A DNA stretch of 64,000 nt from Talpa occidentalis. Lineage: Eukaryota > Chordata > Mammalia > Eulipotyphla > Talpidae. A program made the position numbers and the translations under genes. How positions within the stretch are numbered: the first letter of the stretch is position 1; every line of letters begins with the position of its first letter. Below are positions 23,217-34,619 of the stretch, one piece after another. The DNA lies in the NCBI RefSeq assembly GCF_014898055.3, contig NW_023604295.1, positions 94,937,591-95,001,590 on the forward strand, in the 5' to 3' direction. The notes under the pieces were generated by a model. The model was not told where the DNA came from and ran no database searches. It saw only the letters and a program-made list of their open reading frames with translations.

Positions 23217-25225
23217 AATTTGTCAAAAAAAAATCCCTCATTCCCCCACTTTTTCAACATTACTTGCACCCATCTCATGAAATGCTGGACCAAGGTAAGT
23301 ACTGCACTATGGATTGAACATGATTCAACATACATGCATTTTTACATGTTTATAATGTTGATGAAACTGACCAGATACTAACCAACAAAGATGCTGACAT
23401 GCAATAAGTAACGTTTGATTTCGTAAGTGGTCATTTCATTGTGAATAGTTTCATATCCCATGATTTCTATTTTCTGTGTCTCCCAGACAGCTGACTGGGT
23501 AATACATACTTTGGATAGTAAATATCACTTTTATCTACCATAAGCTTTTCTTTCGAGAGTTCACCTACAGGACTTTTGTCCTTCCTGCCTCTCTTCTTTC
23601 TTACTGCCTGGAGTTCTGCCGCTTCCTTCCCATTAAATTAATTCTGCATTGCTTATGTCCAGACAATGATCTCACAGAAATGGACCTTTACACACCTTCA
23701 GAGTCCACTTGGGTCTATTTCAACTTTAACACATTAAGTTTCTCAGGACATTTAAGGTTTATAATTTTGGGCAGAACTGTAGTTCCAAGTCAAATATGTG
23801 TTTCTAAGAGCAAATAATATGGGTTTTAGTTACTTTTTAAAATCACATGGTAATATCAATGTCTTTCTATGTGTCTCAACAACAACAGAACCACTAGTGT
23901 TGAAGCCTCAGTCTTAAGTGAGGATGTGAACACAGTCATAGGTCTATAATTTTAGAGAAAAAAATATTGTTGGTTATTGTGGCCATTGGGCATGTTTAAA
24001 ACTTTGCTTTTTAATTTCAAATTTTGAAACTTAACTTAGTTCTAAGAATGCTGGCAATGAAAACTTCAAATTATTACCGGATGTGAATTGAGCAATATTT
24101 TCACTTTATAATTTAAAACTGTGACTGTTTAATAAAATATCATCTAAAGCTATTGGATATCATATTTTTGCAATGTGTGCAAAATAAACAATCATTTATT
24201 TTCCTCTTTGCTCTTTTAAAGCAACTTTTATTGGGTTGAGGGTGTAGGTCTCAGGGCATTGCCAAATTCTTTAATCCTTTTTTTTTTAATGTCATACAGG
24301 GTGTGGTGCCTTTAGGGAATTTTTGAAAAGTTGTTATTCTTGATGCTTTTTTTTTTATTTTTTAATTTCACTTTTTAAAAAATAGTAAGATATCTAACCC
24401 CCAGGAAATTCCAGTTCTAATGATTTGTCTCACGGGTTCCCCCACTATTGAAAGATTATTCACTGTAGCTGGTTTTTACTTATTTCCTTGCCAGGAGTAT
24501 TTGTTTTCTTAACATTGTAAGCTCATTATTAGAAAAGAAGTCTTGATAAGTACTAAGGGTTTTGTTTGTTTGTTTGTTTGTGCTTAGAAAGGTGAAAGCA
24601 GTTTGGAAAGAACCCCACAAATGAGGCATTCAAGTTCCGCTATATTCCTCTCTGGTGGTGTGATTGTTGAAAATCTCAACAGATCTACTCTGCTCTTGTT
24701 TTTCTTTTATTAATCTGTGATTTATGGGAAAACTTAACAAAATAAAGGCCTTAAGTTATTTTTTCTGTAATTAAAAAAAGAAAATTTTCATTCCATAAAC
24801 TTGAAATTGTTCTTGTTATAAAAAAAATTCTCTGTAAATTTTAACTCCTCAGCACTACAGAAAGAAATTTTTGGAAAGGTTTTGTAAGAACAGAGACGCC
24901 AGCAAACCACACCATTTTCGGAGCACAACATGGGTTGTTGACATCTGATGATTCACATTCTGTCTTCATTTTTTTCACATAGCTAATGGCAATACACTCA
25001 CAAATTGCTTGACTGAAAATGCATTTGTGAGAACCAACACATAGTGTTGATGCAAGTGAGCAGGTCTTTATTTTTTCTTAAGGAAAAACTATCTTAACCT
25101 CAATCTTGTTTGTTAAATTTGCCACTTTCACCAAAATGATAAAACTGCACATGTGCTAAAAAAACAAAAACAAATGAAGTCACAGAAATTATATCCCTAG
25201 TCTCATATCCCGGTAAGCACAGAAA

Positions 25226-25292
25226 AGAATGGGGGGTGGGGAGGGAGTGTCAGAGACAAACGGGGGTGGAGGGGAGAGGTGGGGAGAGATAT
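25226..25292. repeat. G-rich tract upstream of the PCOLCE2 promoter
   Basis: Multiple G runs of three or more on the + strand (for example GGGGGGTGGGGAGGGAG and GGGGGTGGAGGGGAG) could fold as G-quadruplexes. It lies about 0.6 kb upstream of the predicted transcription start. A role is inference only. Confidence 0.6.
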
Positions 25293-25789
25293 TAAAGTAA
25301 GAAAATAGGGGCAGGAGTTAAAATATCGAACTCAACTTCTACTTTTCCTTTTCTTGCCTTAGATCTGGGTGTCTGGGGCCAGAAATAAAAAAGGAACCCT
25401 AGGGTTTCCAGCAACCAGCAAGCGTTAATACTTTTTATTTAAAGGCAACTTAGAGAAAAGACAGTTGTCCAAGCAAACCTAGAACCCCCACGTGGCCTGA
25501 ATGGCCCGTGGAGCCGGTGCGCAGGGGCCCCCACCTGGGTACCACTCGGGTCTTCACCCCTTCGCTGCTTCTCCCCATCGCCCGGGCAGGCTGGGTGTGA
25601 CAGGGGCTGCGGGTCCCGGGATGCCTGGGAGGTGACACCCGCCTGGCCCAGAAAAGGAGGCGTCTCTGGCCCGGGAGCCGCCCCCTCCCGCCACCAGAGA
25701 ACAAACGGGATATTCAGCAGTGGCCTCTGGCTGCCAGAGCAACTCCTCAGGGGAAATTAAGCAACGAGTCAGACTGCACCGTAATCGCC

Positions 25790-25988
25790 TTTAAAAGCGC
25801 CCCACCCGCCCGCCGCGCACTCGCGCCTACCTGGGCTGCCCGCGGCTGCGCGCGTGCTGGGGGGCGGCCGGCCGGCGCGCGGCGGCCGCGAGCCTGTGTT
25901 TCCGCCGGGGCGAGCCCGGGGGTGTGAGCCAGCGTGCGGATCGGTGTGCACGCCGGGGTGCGGCAGAACCCCGGGCGTCTACTGGGCC
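25790..25988 (+). promoter_or_regulatory. PCOLCE2 core promoter and 5' UTR (predicted)
   Basis: A TATA-like TTTAAAAG lies at 25790-25797, so transcription could start near 25820-25830, giving a 5' UTR of about 160 nt before the ATG at 25989. GC boxes (CCCCACCCGCCCGCC at about 25799) follow directly. No ATG precedes the start codon in the predicted UTR downstream of 25860. The start-site position is inferred from TATA spacing. Confidence 0.5.
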
Positions 25989-26071
25989 ATGAGGGGCGCG
26001 GGCGCCTGGGCCCCGCTCTGCCTGCTGCTGGCCGCTGCCTCCCAGCTCTCGCGGCCGCAGCCCCCGGAGAG
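25989..26071 (+). CDS. PCOLCE2: PCOLCE2 coding exon 1 (signal peptide)
   Basis: This exon encodes the secretion signal of procollagen C-endopeptidase enhancer 2, an extracellular glycoprotein that binds the procollagen C-propeptide and speeds its removal by BMP-1/tolloid proteinases. It reads MRGAGAWAPLCLLLAAASQ then LSRPQPPE, plus two bases of an arginine codon. The hydrophobic core APLCLLLAAA is a clear signal peptide, with cleavage likely near residue 22. The ATG has G at -3 and A at +4. The donor is AG|GTAATG at 26072. The exon ends in phase 2 and joins exon 2 as AG+A (Arg28). The start agrees with human PCOLCE2 as I remember it, with a few substitutions. The exon sits inside the CpG island. 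Confidence 0.95.
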
Positions 26072-27123
26072 GTAATGCGCCCCCCGCCCGGCTCCCTGCC
26101 TCCCCCTTTTCCTCCTCCCTGCCTCCCCGCAGCCTAGCTCACCCCTGCGCCGGGCTGGCTTCTGGGCTCCCGGGTGACCCAGCGTGGGCGGCTCCCAGGG
26201 CCCCGGGACCCCAGGACCCCAGGGCCACGCCTGTGCGCCCTGCTCCCTCCTGCGCCCCCAGCTCCGCCGCCGGCCGCCGGCCCCGCAGCCGCCCGGGCCA
26301 CCACGTGGCGGGGCTCAGTCTGATCTCTGCCTCGTCTCCACGCATGTTTATGGGGGCGAAGGGAAGCACTAGGGCCCAAATATGTGGACTTATTTTACTC
26401 CTGTTTTCCTCCCCCGGCAAGGCTTTGCCCAGAAACGTAAGCCTAGGGGAAAACTCGAGGCGCGCGGAGCCCAGGGAGCCGCTCCCGGAAAGTTAACTCT
26501 TTGCCAGCCTGCAGCTACCCCAGTGCTGGGTCCCGGCCACCCGCTGATGGGCGACGTGGGCATCTCCTCTTCCACCTCCACCTCCCCTTTCAGTGGGAGG
26601 CTCTGGCAATGGTTAATGATTTTCAGAAACGAGGAGGAGAATTGGGCGTTTCTTCCCATCTAGGAAATTAAAACTTTTTAAATATTAACCAGTTGTTTAT
26701 CTTTAAAACTTTGCCTGCATATAGTCTAGCTCTCACCTTCAATCCCGCTCCCCACTATTAAAAATTTCCAATTGCCATTCTTATAACATCTTGCCACTGC
26801 ATGGAGGACTTATTTACATATGGACTGAAGGATGGATGGATGGATGGATGGATGGATGGATGGATGGATGGATGGATGGATGGACGGACAAACGATGGAC
26901 AGATAAATTCATCTTGCATTATTGTAATGGAGAAGATGCTCGCTGGACTGAATGTTTTATTCTGCTATAATTTAAATATTCTAAGAGCTAGCAAGCTTTC
27001 AAATATCTTAACTTGGTGCAGGAGTTTATAACTCAATATTAACTATCCCTATCAGTAGACCGAACCTTTCAGAAGTTAACATTAGATTGTTTCAAGTTGT
27101 TTCCTTTCCTCCTATTTTCCCAG
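26072..27123 (+). other. PCOLCE2 intron 1
   Basis: A GT-AG intron of 1052 bp. The first half is CpG-island DNA; the second is AT-rich and holds a GGAT microsatellite at 26830-26883. The acceptor is a pyrimidine-rich run (TTTCCTTTCCTCCTATTTTCCCAG) ending at 27123. I see no interspersed repeats in it. Confidence 0.9.
26830..26883. repeat. (GGAT)n microsatellite in PCOLCE2 intron 1
   Basis: About 13.5 perfect GGAT units, then a decayed end (GGACGGACAAACG). It is likely length-polymorphic. Confidence 0.95.
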
Positions 27124-27232
27124 ACCTGTGTTCACATGTGGCGGCATTCTTACTGGAGAGTCTGGATTTATTGGCAGTGAAGGTTTTCCTGGAGTGTACC
27201 CTCCAAATAGTAAATGTACTTGGAAAATCACA
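27124..27232 (+). CDS. PCOLCE2: PCOLCE2 coding exon 2 (start of CUB1)
   Basis: It encodes the end of Arg28 to Thr64: [19 protein letters not shown] then [17 protein letters not shown]. This is the N-terminal part of the first CUB domain, with its opening cysteine in FTCGG and a second cysteine in SKCTW, which pair in CUB folds. The acceptor is CCCAG at 27119-27123; the donor is ACA|GTAAGC at 27233. The exon is 109 nt, entering in phase 2 and leaving in phase 0. CUB1 and CUB2 of the enhancer family carry the procollagen-binding activity. Confidence 0.96.
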
Positions 27233-28084
27233 GTAAGCATTATTTTTTTTTTAAGGGTATTCTCCTGAAAGTGGGTATTGGAAATAGTGGAAAGCTGCTA
27301 CTTTTTTCCCTCTGATGCCAGAATTTGGGTTTGGGGTAAATAGTGAAATGCTGGATTTACCTTAACTATTTGGGAAAATTTTATTAATCTAACTAGGAGT
27401 GTCCTGCATTAATAATTAGAAAGGCCATAGGTAATGTTTGAAGGAATAAATTATTACAGCAGATGTGTTTCTGAAAATTCATTCCAACTCAGTTGAGTTT
27501 CACAGAATCAAAATTAAGGTTATTTTCAGTCCAAGATCTGTGGTAACAACATTTAGAAGCTATTTGTTGCCTATGCCTTGCATAGATGTCTCCCAGTGTG
27601 GATTAAAATATCAAAGGTTTAACTCACCCCTGACTACTTTATACCCATTAGGGTAAAAAAAAAAATTAAAAAAAAAGAAGAAGGAAAATAGAAGATTCGA
27701 AAAATCCCACTTAATAATGTCTCTGACTTGAAACCACCACTAAAGGTAATCTAAGAATAGAGAGTAATAATAACTCAGGTTTAGGGGTGGGATGAAGAGA
27801 GAGACTAAATGTCAAACAAGGGCTAGTAAAATGTCTGTGCTGGTTACTAATGGCCTAAAATGTGCTGAGTCAAGATAAGCCAGATTTCGAGACAGCCACT
27901 TTAAAAAGATGTCTGGACTTAAAATCAGCAAGGTTGAATCATCTTTCCAGTCAACCTAGGAATAACTGTACCTTCTTCATTTTTTCATTGTAGGGAAATT
28001 GTTTGATAATTGAACACTCCTGTTCACTGACAGTTTCATTCAGACAGATTGTGCCACCCACCAACTATGATTTTTTTAAAGTTG

Positions 28085-28270
28085 ATGCCTCTCATTGAGT
28101 CCTTAATATGTGCCACAAACTTTGTCAAGCAATTAGCAAGCATAATCTTACTGAATCTTTGAAATCACTCTGAGAAAGTAACTGTTATTATTCCCATTTT
28201 ATAGTTGGGGAAGATGAGACCTAGGATTTTTATCTAAAATGACTTGATCAAACATTTGGTAAATTAATCT
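28085..28270 (-). repeat. MIR fragment
   Basis: 'gagtccttaatatgtgccac', a middle part ending 'tgttattattcccattttat' and then GATGAGACC is MIR in antisense order. Confidence 0.65.
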
Positions 28271-28859
28271 TAATGCAAAGTGAAACTGATTTGCAATGTG
28301 GTTTTGCCACCAAGAACATTTGACAGGCAGAAAGGTGGGATCCCTCCTCCCCTTAGTATAAGACTTGGCTCCTACATGCATTGATACTCTCCTGTCTATA
28401 AACTGTCTGATGAACTGGTGCATATTTCATTATGTTATTGCAACGCATGGAACTAAGAGAGAATGAGTCATATAGCAAATAGCTTTGAAATGTTGATGTC
28501 AGCATAAATGAGAAATAAGGCTGAAATAGGTAACTTGGTTTCAAGTTCTACTTATGTTTCCTTTGTAATTATAATAAATGACTGTGCGTTTAAAATGACC
28601 CAAGGAAATTATTGACTGAGAGGAATCTGTGCCCAAGAAATAGAAATTCCTGATTTGCTATGTATTGGGGGTATTCTGGGCATTGTTGGTGTGACATCAA
28701 ACTTTGATGGTGTGGGGGTGGGGAACCAGAGACAGTTTTCCTTGATAAAGGAGTATGTGGCTCAGGAGAGACCTGCTTCCTTATTCTTCTGTGTGGGAAT
28801 AGGGGGAGCATAATAGGTGCCCCACCTGGATGCAATGTGAAGGTAAAGCCTGAATGCTA

Positions 28860-29035
28860 AACAGTCAGACTTCCCTGGATTCAGATTATCACCCCACCAT
28901 TCATAAACTGTGTGACCAGGATTTATCTTCTTTAAATGTCAGGATTGCTGTAAGGATTAAATAATATTTTAAAATAACACATAAAGCCCTTCAGCTCAGT
29001 GCCTAAGGTTTAAGTGCTCAAAAATACAAGCCATC
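28860..29035 (+). repeat. MIR fragment
   Basis: 'cagacttccctggattcaga', then ACTGTGTGACCAGG, 'taaggattaaataatatttt' and CAGTGCCTAAGG follow MIR order. Confidence 0.7.
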
Positions 29036-29279
29036 ATTGGTATCATTTTCATTACTCTCATTATTGCTAGTGTTGACTTGATTGCCGCCACCCCCTCACC
29101 ATATTGGCCAAGCCAGGATTGGCATCAACTCAAAGCAACACAGACTCTTATGAAACAATCTACTTTGTCATCTATATCTGTGAAGACCTTACTCTGTACT
29201 TGGGTTTTCCTTATGATTTTACTGAAAAGATTTTCTGAGTTTAGGATTAGCTTAACTTCCAATTACAGAGGCCCAAAAT

Positions 29280-29650
29280 AGCCATTGCTCTAACGCAGGT
29301 TTGGTTCTCTCTCACATGAAAGAATCTCTAGGTGTGCAATCCAGGAGAGGTATGACAGCTTCATACTCATTAGGTACCCGTTACCTTTCTCTCCCCTTCC
29401 ACTCCCATCCTTAGCATGCCACCTCATTGTTCAAGATAGCTGCTCAGGGTCCAGCTATTACATTCACTTTCTAGTCAACAAAAAGAAATAGAAGGACATA
29501 TGTCCTCCCTTTAAGGATCTGGTACTGAATTACATGCAGCTTGCTGCTTGCATTTCACTGTTTGATTTTGTGACACAGCTACTTCTAGCAGCAAGGAAGC
29601 TGAGAAATGAAGGCTTCGTTTCAGGCCACAACCATAGGCTCCACTAAATT
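29280..29650. repeat. Possible old interspersed repeat, family not identified
   Basis: 'ctctaacgcaggtttggttc', TCTCACATGAAAGAATC and 'gcatgccacctcattgttca' remind me of an old dispersed mammalian element related to the one at 55790-56220. I cannot name it. Confidence 0.25.
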
Positions 29651-30359
29651 TCAGATCTTTTATCACTGTGGAAAGAAAGGAAAACAAGCAGACAACAAGC
29701 AGTCTCTGTGACATATTTATTTGTGGTTTGCTCAGGCTTCCTGAACTAATGTTCATGAAGTTGAGTAACAAATGCCAGCCTTTTTTGAAAAATATTTATT
29801 TTTAGAAAGCCTGAGTAATTAGGTAATAGAGAAAAAGGCCTGCACAATTTGCTTTTCTAGTTAAAGCTTTTTAGTTTTCACTCTTAGCCTGTTGAATTTA
29901 TTCTTTTGCCTTTTTTATGCTTGCGTGTGAGTAGCAAACTCAAGAACTTCGAGAAGACACCAGCATATTCTCTTGGTTGTAATTATAACTTCAGCAGAAT
30001 AGTCACAAAGGCTCCTGGGGCTCTAAAGGTCTCAGTTTGACCACATCTTTATTTTTCTGTAGTGTTCAGGAATGCACTTACTCATTTGTAAAAGTCTTCC
30101 CAGTTCTTCATGGTCCTTTGGTTTGTCAGTACAGAAAGTCTCCCTGTTTCTGTAGATCCTAGAGAAGAGAAAAAGAAGACAACTGTGCTAGTCAAAGCTG
30201 GTAGCCTTGAGATCTGTGTGTGGAGCACAGAGTCTTGTGGAGTTAATGGCAATGAACAAGGCAACCAAGCTCCTTGCCTTCATGCAACCACCACTCTAGT
30301 TTGGGGAGACAGTGAACTAATATTTAAACAAATAAGTAAATAAAATATCAAGTTAATAA

Positions 30360-31000
30360 ATGCATTATAAAAATAAAATAGATACTACTTCATACTCATT
30401 AGGACAGTTATTATCAAATAAGAAAATAAAAGTGTTGGAAAAGGTGTGGAAAAAAGGAAAACCTCTGTATTTCTTCTGGGAATGTGAAATGGTGCAGCTT
30501 TCGTGGGAAGGGGTGTGGCAATTCCTCAAAAAAATTAAACAGAAGTACCATGTTATCCAGCAATTTCATGTCTGGGTATATACCCAAAGGAAGTGAAAGC
30601 AGGCACTTAACTAGGTGTTTATACACCCATATTCATAGCATTATTTACAATAGCAAAAAGGTGAAAGCAACCCAAGTACCTACCCACAGGTGAATGGATA
30701 AGCAAAATGTGGTATACATATACAAAGGAACATTATTCAGCCTTAAAAAGTAAGGAAATTCTGTCTCATGCTACGTAAATGAAGCTTGAAGACATCATAC
30801 TAAGTCAAATCAACTGGTCACAAAAGAAACAAATACTATATGATTCCACTCCGCTTGTGTGAGGCCTCCAGAAGATGAGAAAGTTCTGGAGAGGGACGGT
30901 GGTAATGGTTGTACAACAATGTAAATATACTTAATCCACTAAACGCTATACATAAAAAGTTAGCTTTCATGTAATGCATATTTGACCAAAATAAAAATAT
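30360..31000 (+). repeat. Old L1 3' end
   Basis: ORF2 C-terminal and 3' UTR phrases are recognisable: 'tatacccaaaggaagtgaaa' (30581-30600), 'aaatgtggtatacatataca' (30705-30724) and 'tactatatgattccactccg' (30834-30853). It is frame-broken and diverged. Confidence 0.75.
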
Positions 31001-31144
31001 ATCTAAAATTAAAAAACAACAGTCCTGTATAATTTTTCAGAAAGCATATCTATGGATATGGAAAATGATTAGTGGGGATAAGTGAGGGGATTCACAGTAA
31101 ATGATCATAAGGAATCTGATTGAGAGGATGGAAATGTTTGTTTG

Positions 31145-31495
31145 TTTTCTTAAGTCATTGTTCTTTTTTGTACAATATTTGATTTCTTCTCTCAGGAGTA
31201 GTCCTCATAATTCTCCCACCCATAATTCTCACAGCACCCATGGCATCACTATCGTCCCTTGTGCTCATCATTCCCCTACTTAGACCCCTTTCCCTCTCCC
31301 TATCCTGCTGTATGCCTCAGATCTGTAGTTTGCCTCCAAGTTTTGTCTTTTTCCTGACCCTTTATTCAGTTTCCCTATATTCCCTCTATAAGTGAGACCA
31401 TCGGATATTTTTCTTTTTCCTTCTGACTTATTTCACTAAGTATCTCCCTTCCAGCTCCACAAATACTGCTGCAAATGGCATGAGTTTAGAGGTTA
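31145..31495 (-). repeat. L1 3' UTR, antisense
   Basis: 'tcaggagtagtcctcataat' through 'gtctttttcctgaccctttattc'-type sequence and TATAAGTGAGACCATC matches the antisense of L1 3' UTR and the end of ORF2. It ends near CTTCCAGCTCCAC. Confidence 0.65.
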
Positions 31496-31625
31496 GAGAT
31501 GTTTTCAAACTAACTTATGGTAATGGTGGTGCAACTTTATATATTTGCTAAAAATCATTCAATCATGCACTTGAAATGAGTGAACTTTATAATAATGCAA
31601 GTTGCAAAACAATAACAAACCCCAA
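31495..31625 (+). repeat. L1 3' terminal fragment
   Basis: 'atggtaatggtggtgcaact' and TGCACTTGAAATGAGTG resemble the terminal 3' UTR of old L1s. Short. Confidence 0.45.
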
Positions 31626-31713
31626 AGTGATGAGTTAGAGTTGCTCTGGAGTTGAGGTGGGGAGGTCAAGGAAGGCCACTCTAGAGCACAGTTAAGCTAA
31701 GGCGTGAGTGATG

Positions 31714-31763
31714 GTGTTACTAATTAGTGTTACTAATTCACTGTACTGAGTATTCACTGTACT
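31714..31763. repeat. Short interleaved direct repeats
   Basis: GTGTTACTAATT occurs at 31714-31725 and 31727-31738, and ATTCACTGTACT at 31736-31747 and 31752-31763, so two short duplications overlap. Confidence 0.9.
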
Positions 31764-32854
31764 CAAAAATTCACTTTTGAGTATGTGCTCAAAAGCTTGT
31801 GAGAGAGATCAAATCCTAGAAATTGAAGGTTTAGAAAGTGTTAAATATTTTGTAACCCATGATAGGGTTGAAGGCTTCTTAGTTTTCTGTAAGAGTTGAA
31901 TTTTGGGATTGCATCCTGAGGGGAAACAGCACAAAAACCTAGTTTTCATATATGGAGGGTGGGCAGGAGTTATTATTTGATGACTAAGGTATGTAAAATC
32001 CTTTGGAAAATGGTGGCTGGTCGTCTAAGCAGACTTAAAAGAATACCAGATTTGGGTTGAGGTAAAAGTCACCCAGGCTGACTTAAGGATGAAATGGTAA
32101 CTCCATCTGGACCAAGTCCTGCTTCAAAAAAATGAAACTCCAAGTACTGCCACCAAATAAATCCACCACTGGTCCCCTCTGTTACAGTGGCCTTCCTGGT
32201 GGGGTACATGTCCAAAGGGGCAAGACAATATGCCAGAGACAAAAACAGATACCTGAAATTCCTAAAGAAAGTTTTGTTCTTAAATGTAAAGCTGGGCATA
32301 ATTTACCAACAGTGTTTTAAATGAGGTTATCTATGTATGCGATCCTACTGTTATAAATCATTATTGTAAGTATAAGGTATTTGCTTACTGTTTATATTTC
32401 TTCCTTATTTCCAAAAAATTCTAAGTTACTGAAATTAGAGTCATTCATTTAAGGTTTCAAATATCATTTTCAACATAAATCTGACTTGGGAAAAAAAAAA
32501 CAGCAACTGTTTGAACAGCTTTAAATTTAGTATTGGAGATCCCTTAAACTCTGGAGTGATGAATATCAGAGGGTCAGAAAGTTGCAGAAGTTTGCCAGAA
32601 ATGGGAGAAGAATGATAGCAATGAATAGAATCAGTCAAGTATGTGGCAAATTTGCCTTATTTAACTGATTCACTCAAAAGAAAAAGTATAAATTATTATA
32701 AGTAGATCTTCGGGTGCCCTCGGTACATGTGCTATCATTTTGTATCTATATAATTTTTCTATTGATATGGAATTAAAAACATGTTAGTCATTATATAGTT
32801 AATGCATCGAGAATAATGTGTGGTTTTCAGCATATTTTCAAATATATCATTTAA

Positions 32855-32945
32855 TTTCATTCAGATTCAATTCTGTGAGATTGGTAGATTATGTATTAGT
32901 ATGCCCATTTCACTCGTAGGGAAACAGGTCTAAAGGACTTGTATC
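32855..32945 (-). repeat. MIR-like fragment
   Basis: CATTTAATTTCATTCAG, then TATGCCCATTTCACTC and GGGAAACAGGTC follow antisense MIR. Confidence 0.45.
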
Positions 32946-33032
32946 TTGTCTAATTTCATCATGCCTGCAAATGGCATGAGAAGACTAGCATGAAATTTTC
33001 TGACCTGGTGATACAAATGTTCTTTTATTTTC

Positions 33033-33308
33033 AATTTTTTTAGATTTATTTTATTTATTTATTCATACAAGAACTGGGGTGTAGGCCAGAGGTGTGTGAG
33101 AGGGGTGAGAAGATTCACCAGAGACAGAGTGGGGAGCAAAACAGGCGGATTCACTGAAATACACTGCTGAGGGGAGCAGTGGACCAGTCAGAGAGGTCTG
33201 CTGTGCCATGTGGGTCATCTCCCTGTTCCGGGGTTGAACTTGTGCTGCAGTGGCTGCTGATAGATTCACAGTGCTGAGACTTAACCCCTTGCACTACCAG
33301 GGAGGCCC
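33033..33308 (-). mobile_element. tRNA-derived SINE, type B
   Basis: Tail at left (TTAGATTTATTTTATTTATT), head inverted GGGAGGCCC at right. Target-site duplications with one mismatch lie at 33013-33028 and 33309-33324. Confidence 0.9.
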
Positions 33309-33324
33309 ACAAATGCTCTTTTAT

Positions 33325-33500
33325 GATTTATTCAGCAAACAACCATTCATTGAGCACTTATGGAGCATCTACTATATACTAATAAGCATAGAGGTGGATC
33401 CTAGAGGTAAAAAGACTTGATTTTTGCCCTCAAGGAGTTTATAATCTGGTAGGCAATCATTAGATAAGAAAATCAGTAGTAATTATGTGCATAGATAGTT
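33325..33500 (-). repeat. L2 3' end, antisense
   Basis: 'caaccattcattgagcactt', CATCTACTATATACTAA and 'ccctcaaggagtttataatc' are antisense L2. Confidence 0.7.
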
Positions 33501-34347
33501 ATGCAAGTGGTTTTAAGTATTGAAAATTTGGAATAAGGCTTATTTGCACTTTAAAGATTATTGAAGGTTTTAGATTATTTAAGATGAAAATGATGATTGC
33601 CTCATGCAAATTGTTGGAGCACTGGGCAACCCTCCTCTCCTCTGGGTTCTTCTTGGATTGGATGAGTAATAAAAGTAGCATTTTAATAACCAAAACAGGA
33701 CAGGTTAGCAAAGGTAATGTGCTCAGGTGAGCCACGATGACTGCCACTGGTTTGGAAAAAGGGGGTGTAAATATGGTGCTGAGGAACCAGAGGCACTTAG
33801 GAAAGGAAAGGGGGAGACCTCACAGGACAAGGAGGGGATAACTCCATTCTTACACACGATAAGGAGACGATGACTTCATCTTTAGTCTCAGAAGAGATGA
33901 GATTCTCAGAGAGATTAACTACACTGATTAAATCGACAGCGGGAATGATACCCCGCAGAACACAATGTCAAACCACAGTCATAAAAAGGCAAGCAGTGAT
34001 TGCTTCTTGGACTAGGACGGGACAAAGCTTCAGTAGTGATGAGCTCCTTTTAGATTAGTGAAGGACTCAGACTAGGGCAAAAGCTTCTTCTCAATCTCTA
34101 GGAATTTCATTTCTCACAGTACTCAGCAAGCCAGAGCAGGGCATCTTGAGGAGACAAATTGTGAGAATCTTGGGGTAATCTGGTTCAGGTGCCTTCAAAA
34201 TAGTGAAAGATACGATGACCTATTTAAATCTATGCTACTCCGAGACTTGTTTATTATTATCTCTTGCTTGACCTCACAAGGCTCTGTTTTCTAACACATG
34301 CCTTCATATTTCCAAATGTGCCTCATAAACAACTATGTCAAGGCATT

Positions 34348-34619
34348 TTTTAAAAAGATTATTTATTTATTTATTTATACAAGAACTGGGGTATAGGTTG
34401 GAAGTGCAGGAGGGTAAGCGAATTCACCATAGACAGAGTGGGGAGCAGAACAGGCAGACGGACCGAAGACACTGCTGAGAGGAGCAGTGGGCGAGGCAGG
34501 AGAGGTCTGCTGCGCCATGTGGGTATCTCCCTGGCCGGCGGGGAATTGAAGCCGCGCCGCAGAGGCTATGGACAGCTTCACAGCACTGCGCTCAACCCCC
34601 TCCGCCACCGGGGAGGCCC
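34348..34619 (-). mobile_element. tRNA-derived SINE, type B
   Basis: Tail at left with four ATTT units, head inverted at right. Perfect 15-bp target-site duplications CTATGTCAAGGCATT lie at 34333-34347 and 34620-34634. Confidence 0.93.

Larger units (their letters stand above)
1933..25479. other. Intergenic region upstream of PCOLCE2
   Basis: No host protein gene was recognised here apart from a processed pseudogene. It holds the repeats listed separately. Stretches in which I see nothing I can name: 1933-2650, 2890-4604, 5598-6235, 6960-7380, 10065-10330, 12262-12900, 13055-13985, 14265-14415, 15865-17283, 17875-19270, 20130-20715, 21210-21674 and 23220-25225. These are mostly AT-rich, with short poly-A or poly-T runs. 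Open frames in them are short and show no domain or motif. Confidence 0.6.
25480..26640. promoter_or_regulatory. CpG island over the PCOLCE2 5' end
   Basis: The sequence becomes strongly GC-rich with dense CG dinucleotides from about 25480, peaking at 25800-26300, and returns to AT-rich by 26650. It covers the promoter, 5' UTR, exon 1 and the start of intron 1. It is the only such island in the window. CpG islands at 5' ends usually mark unmethylated promoters. Confidence 0.9.

Noticed and set aside
26134..26663. Several overlapping frames in the CpG island
   Set aside because: GC-rich DNA lacks stop codons by composition; the frames are proline, glycine and arginine rich without domains.
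26801..27031. Frame with repeated GWMD
   Set aside because: It is the GGAT microsatellite translated.
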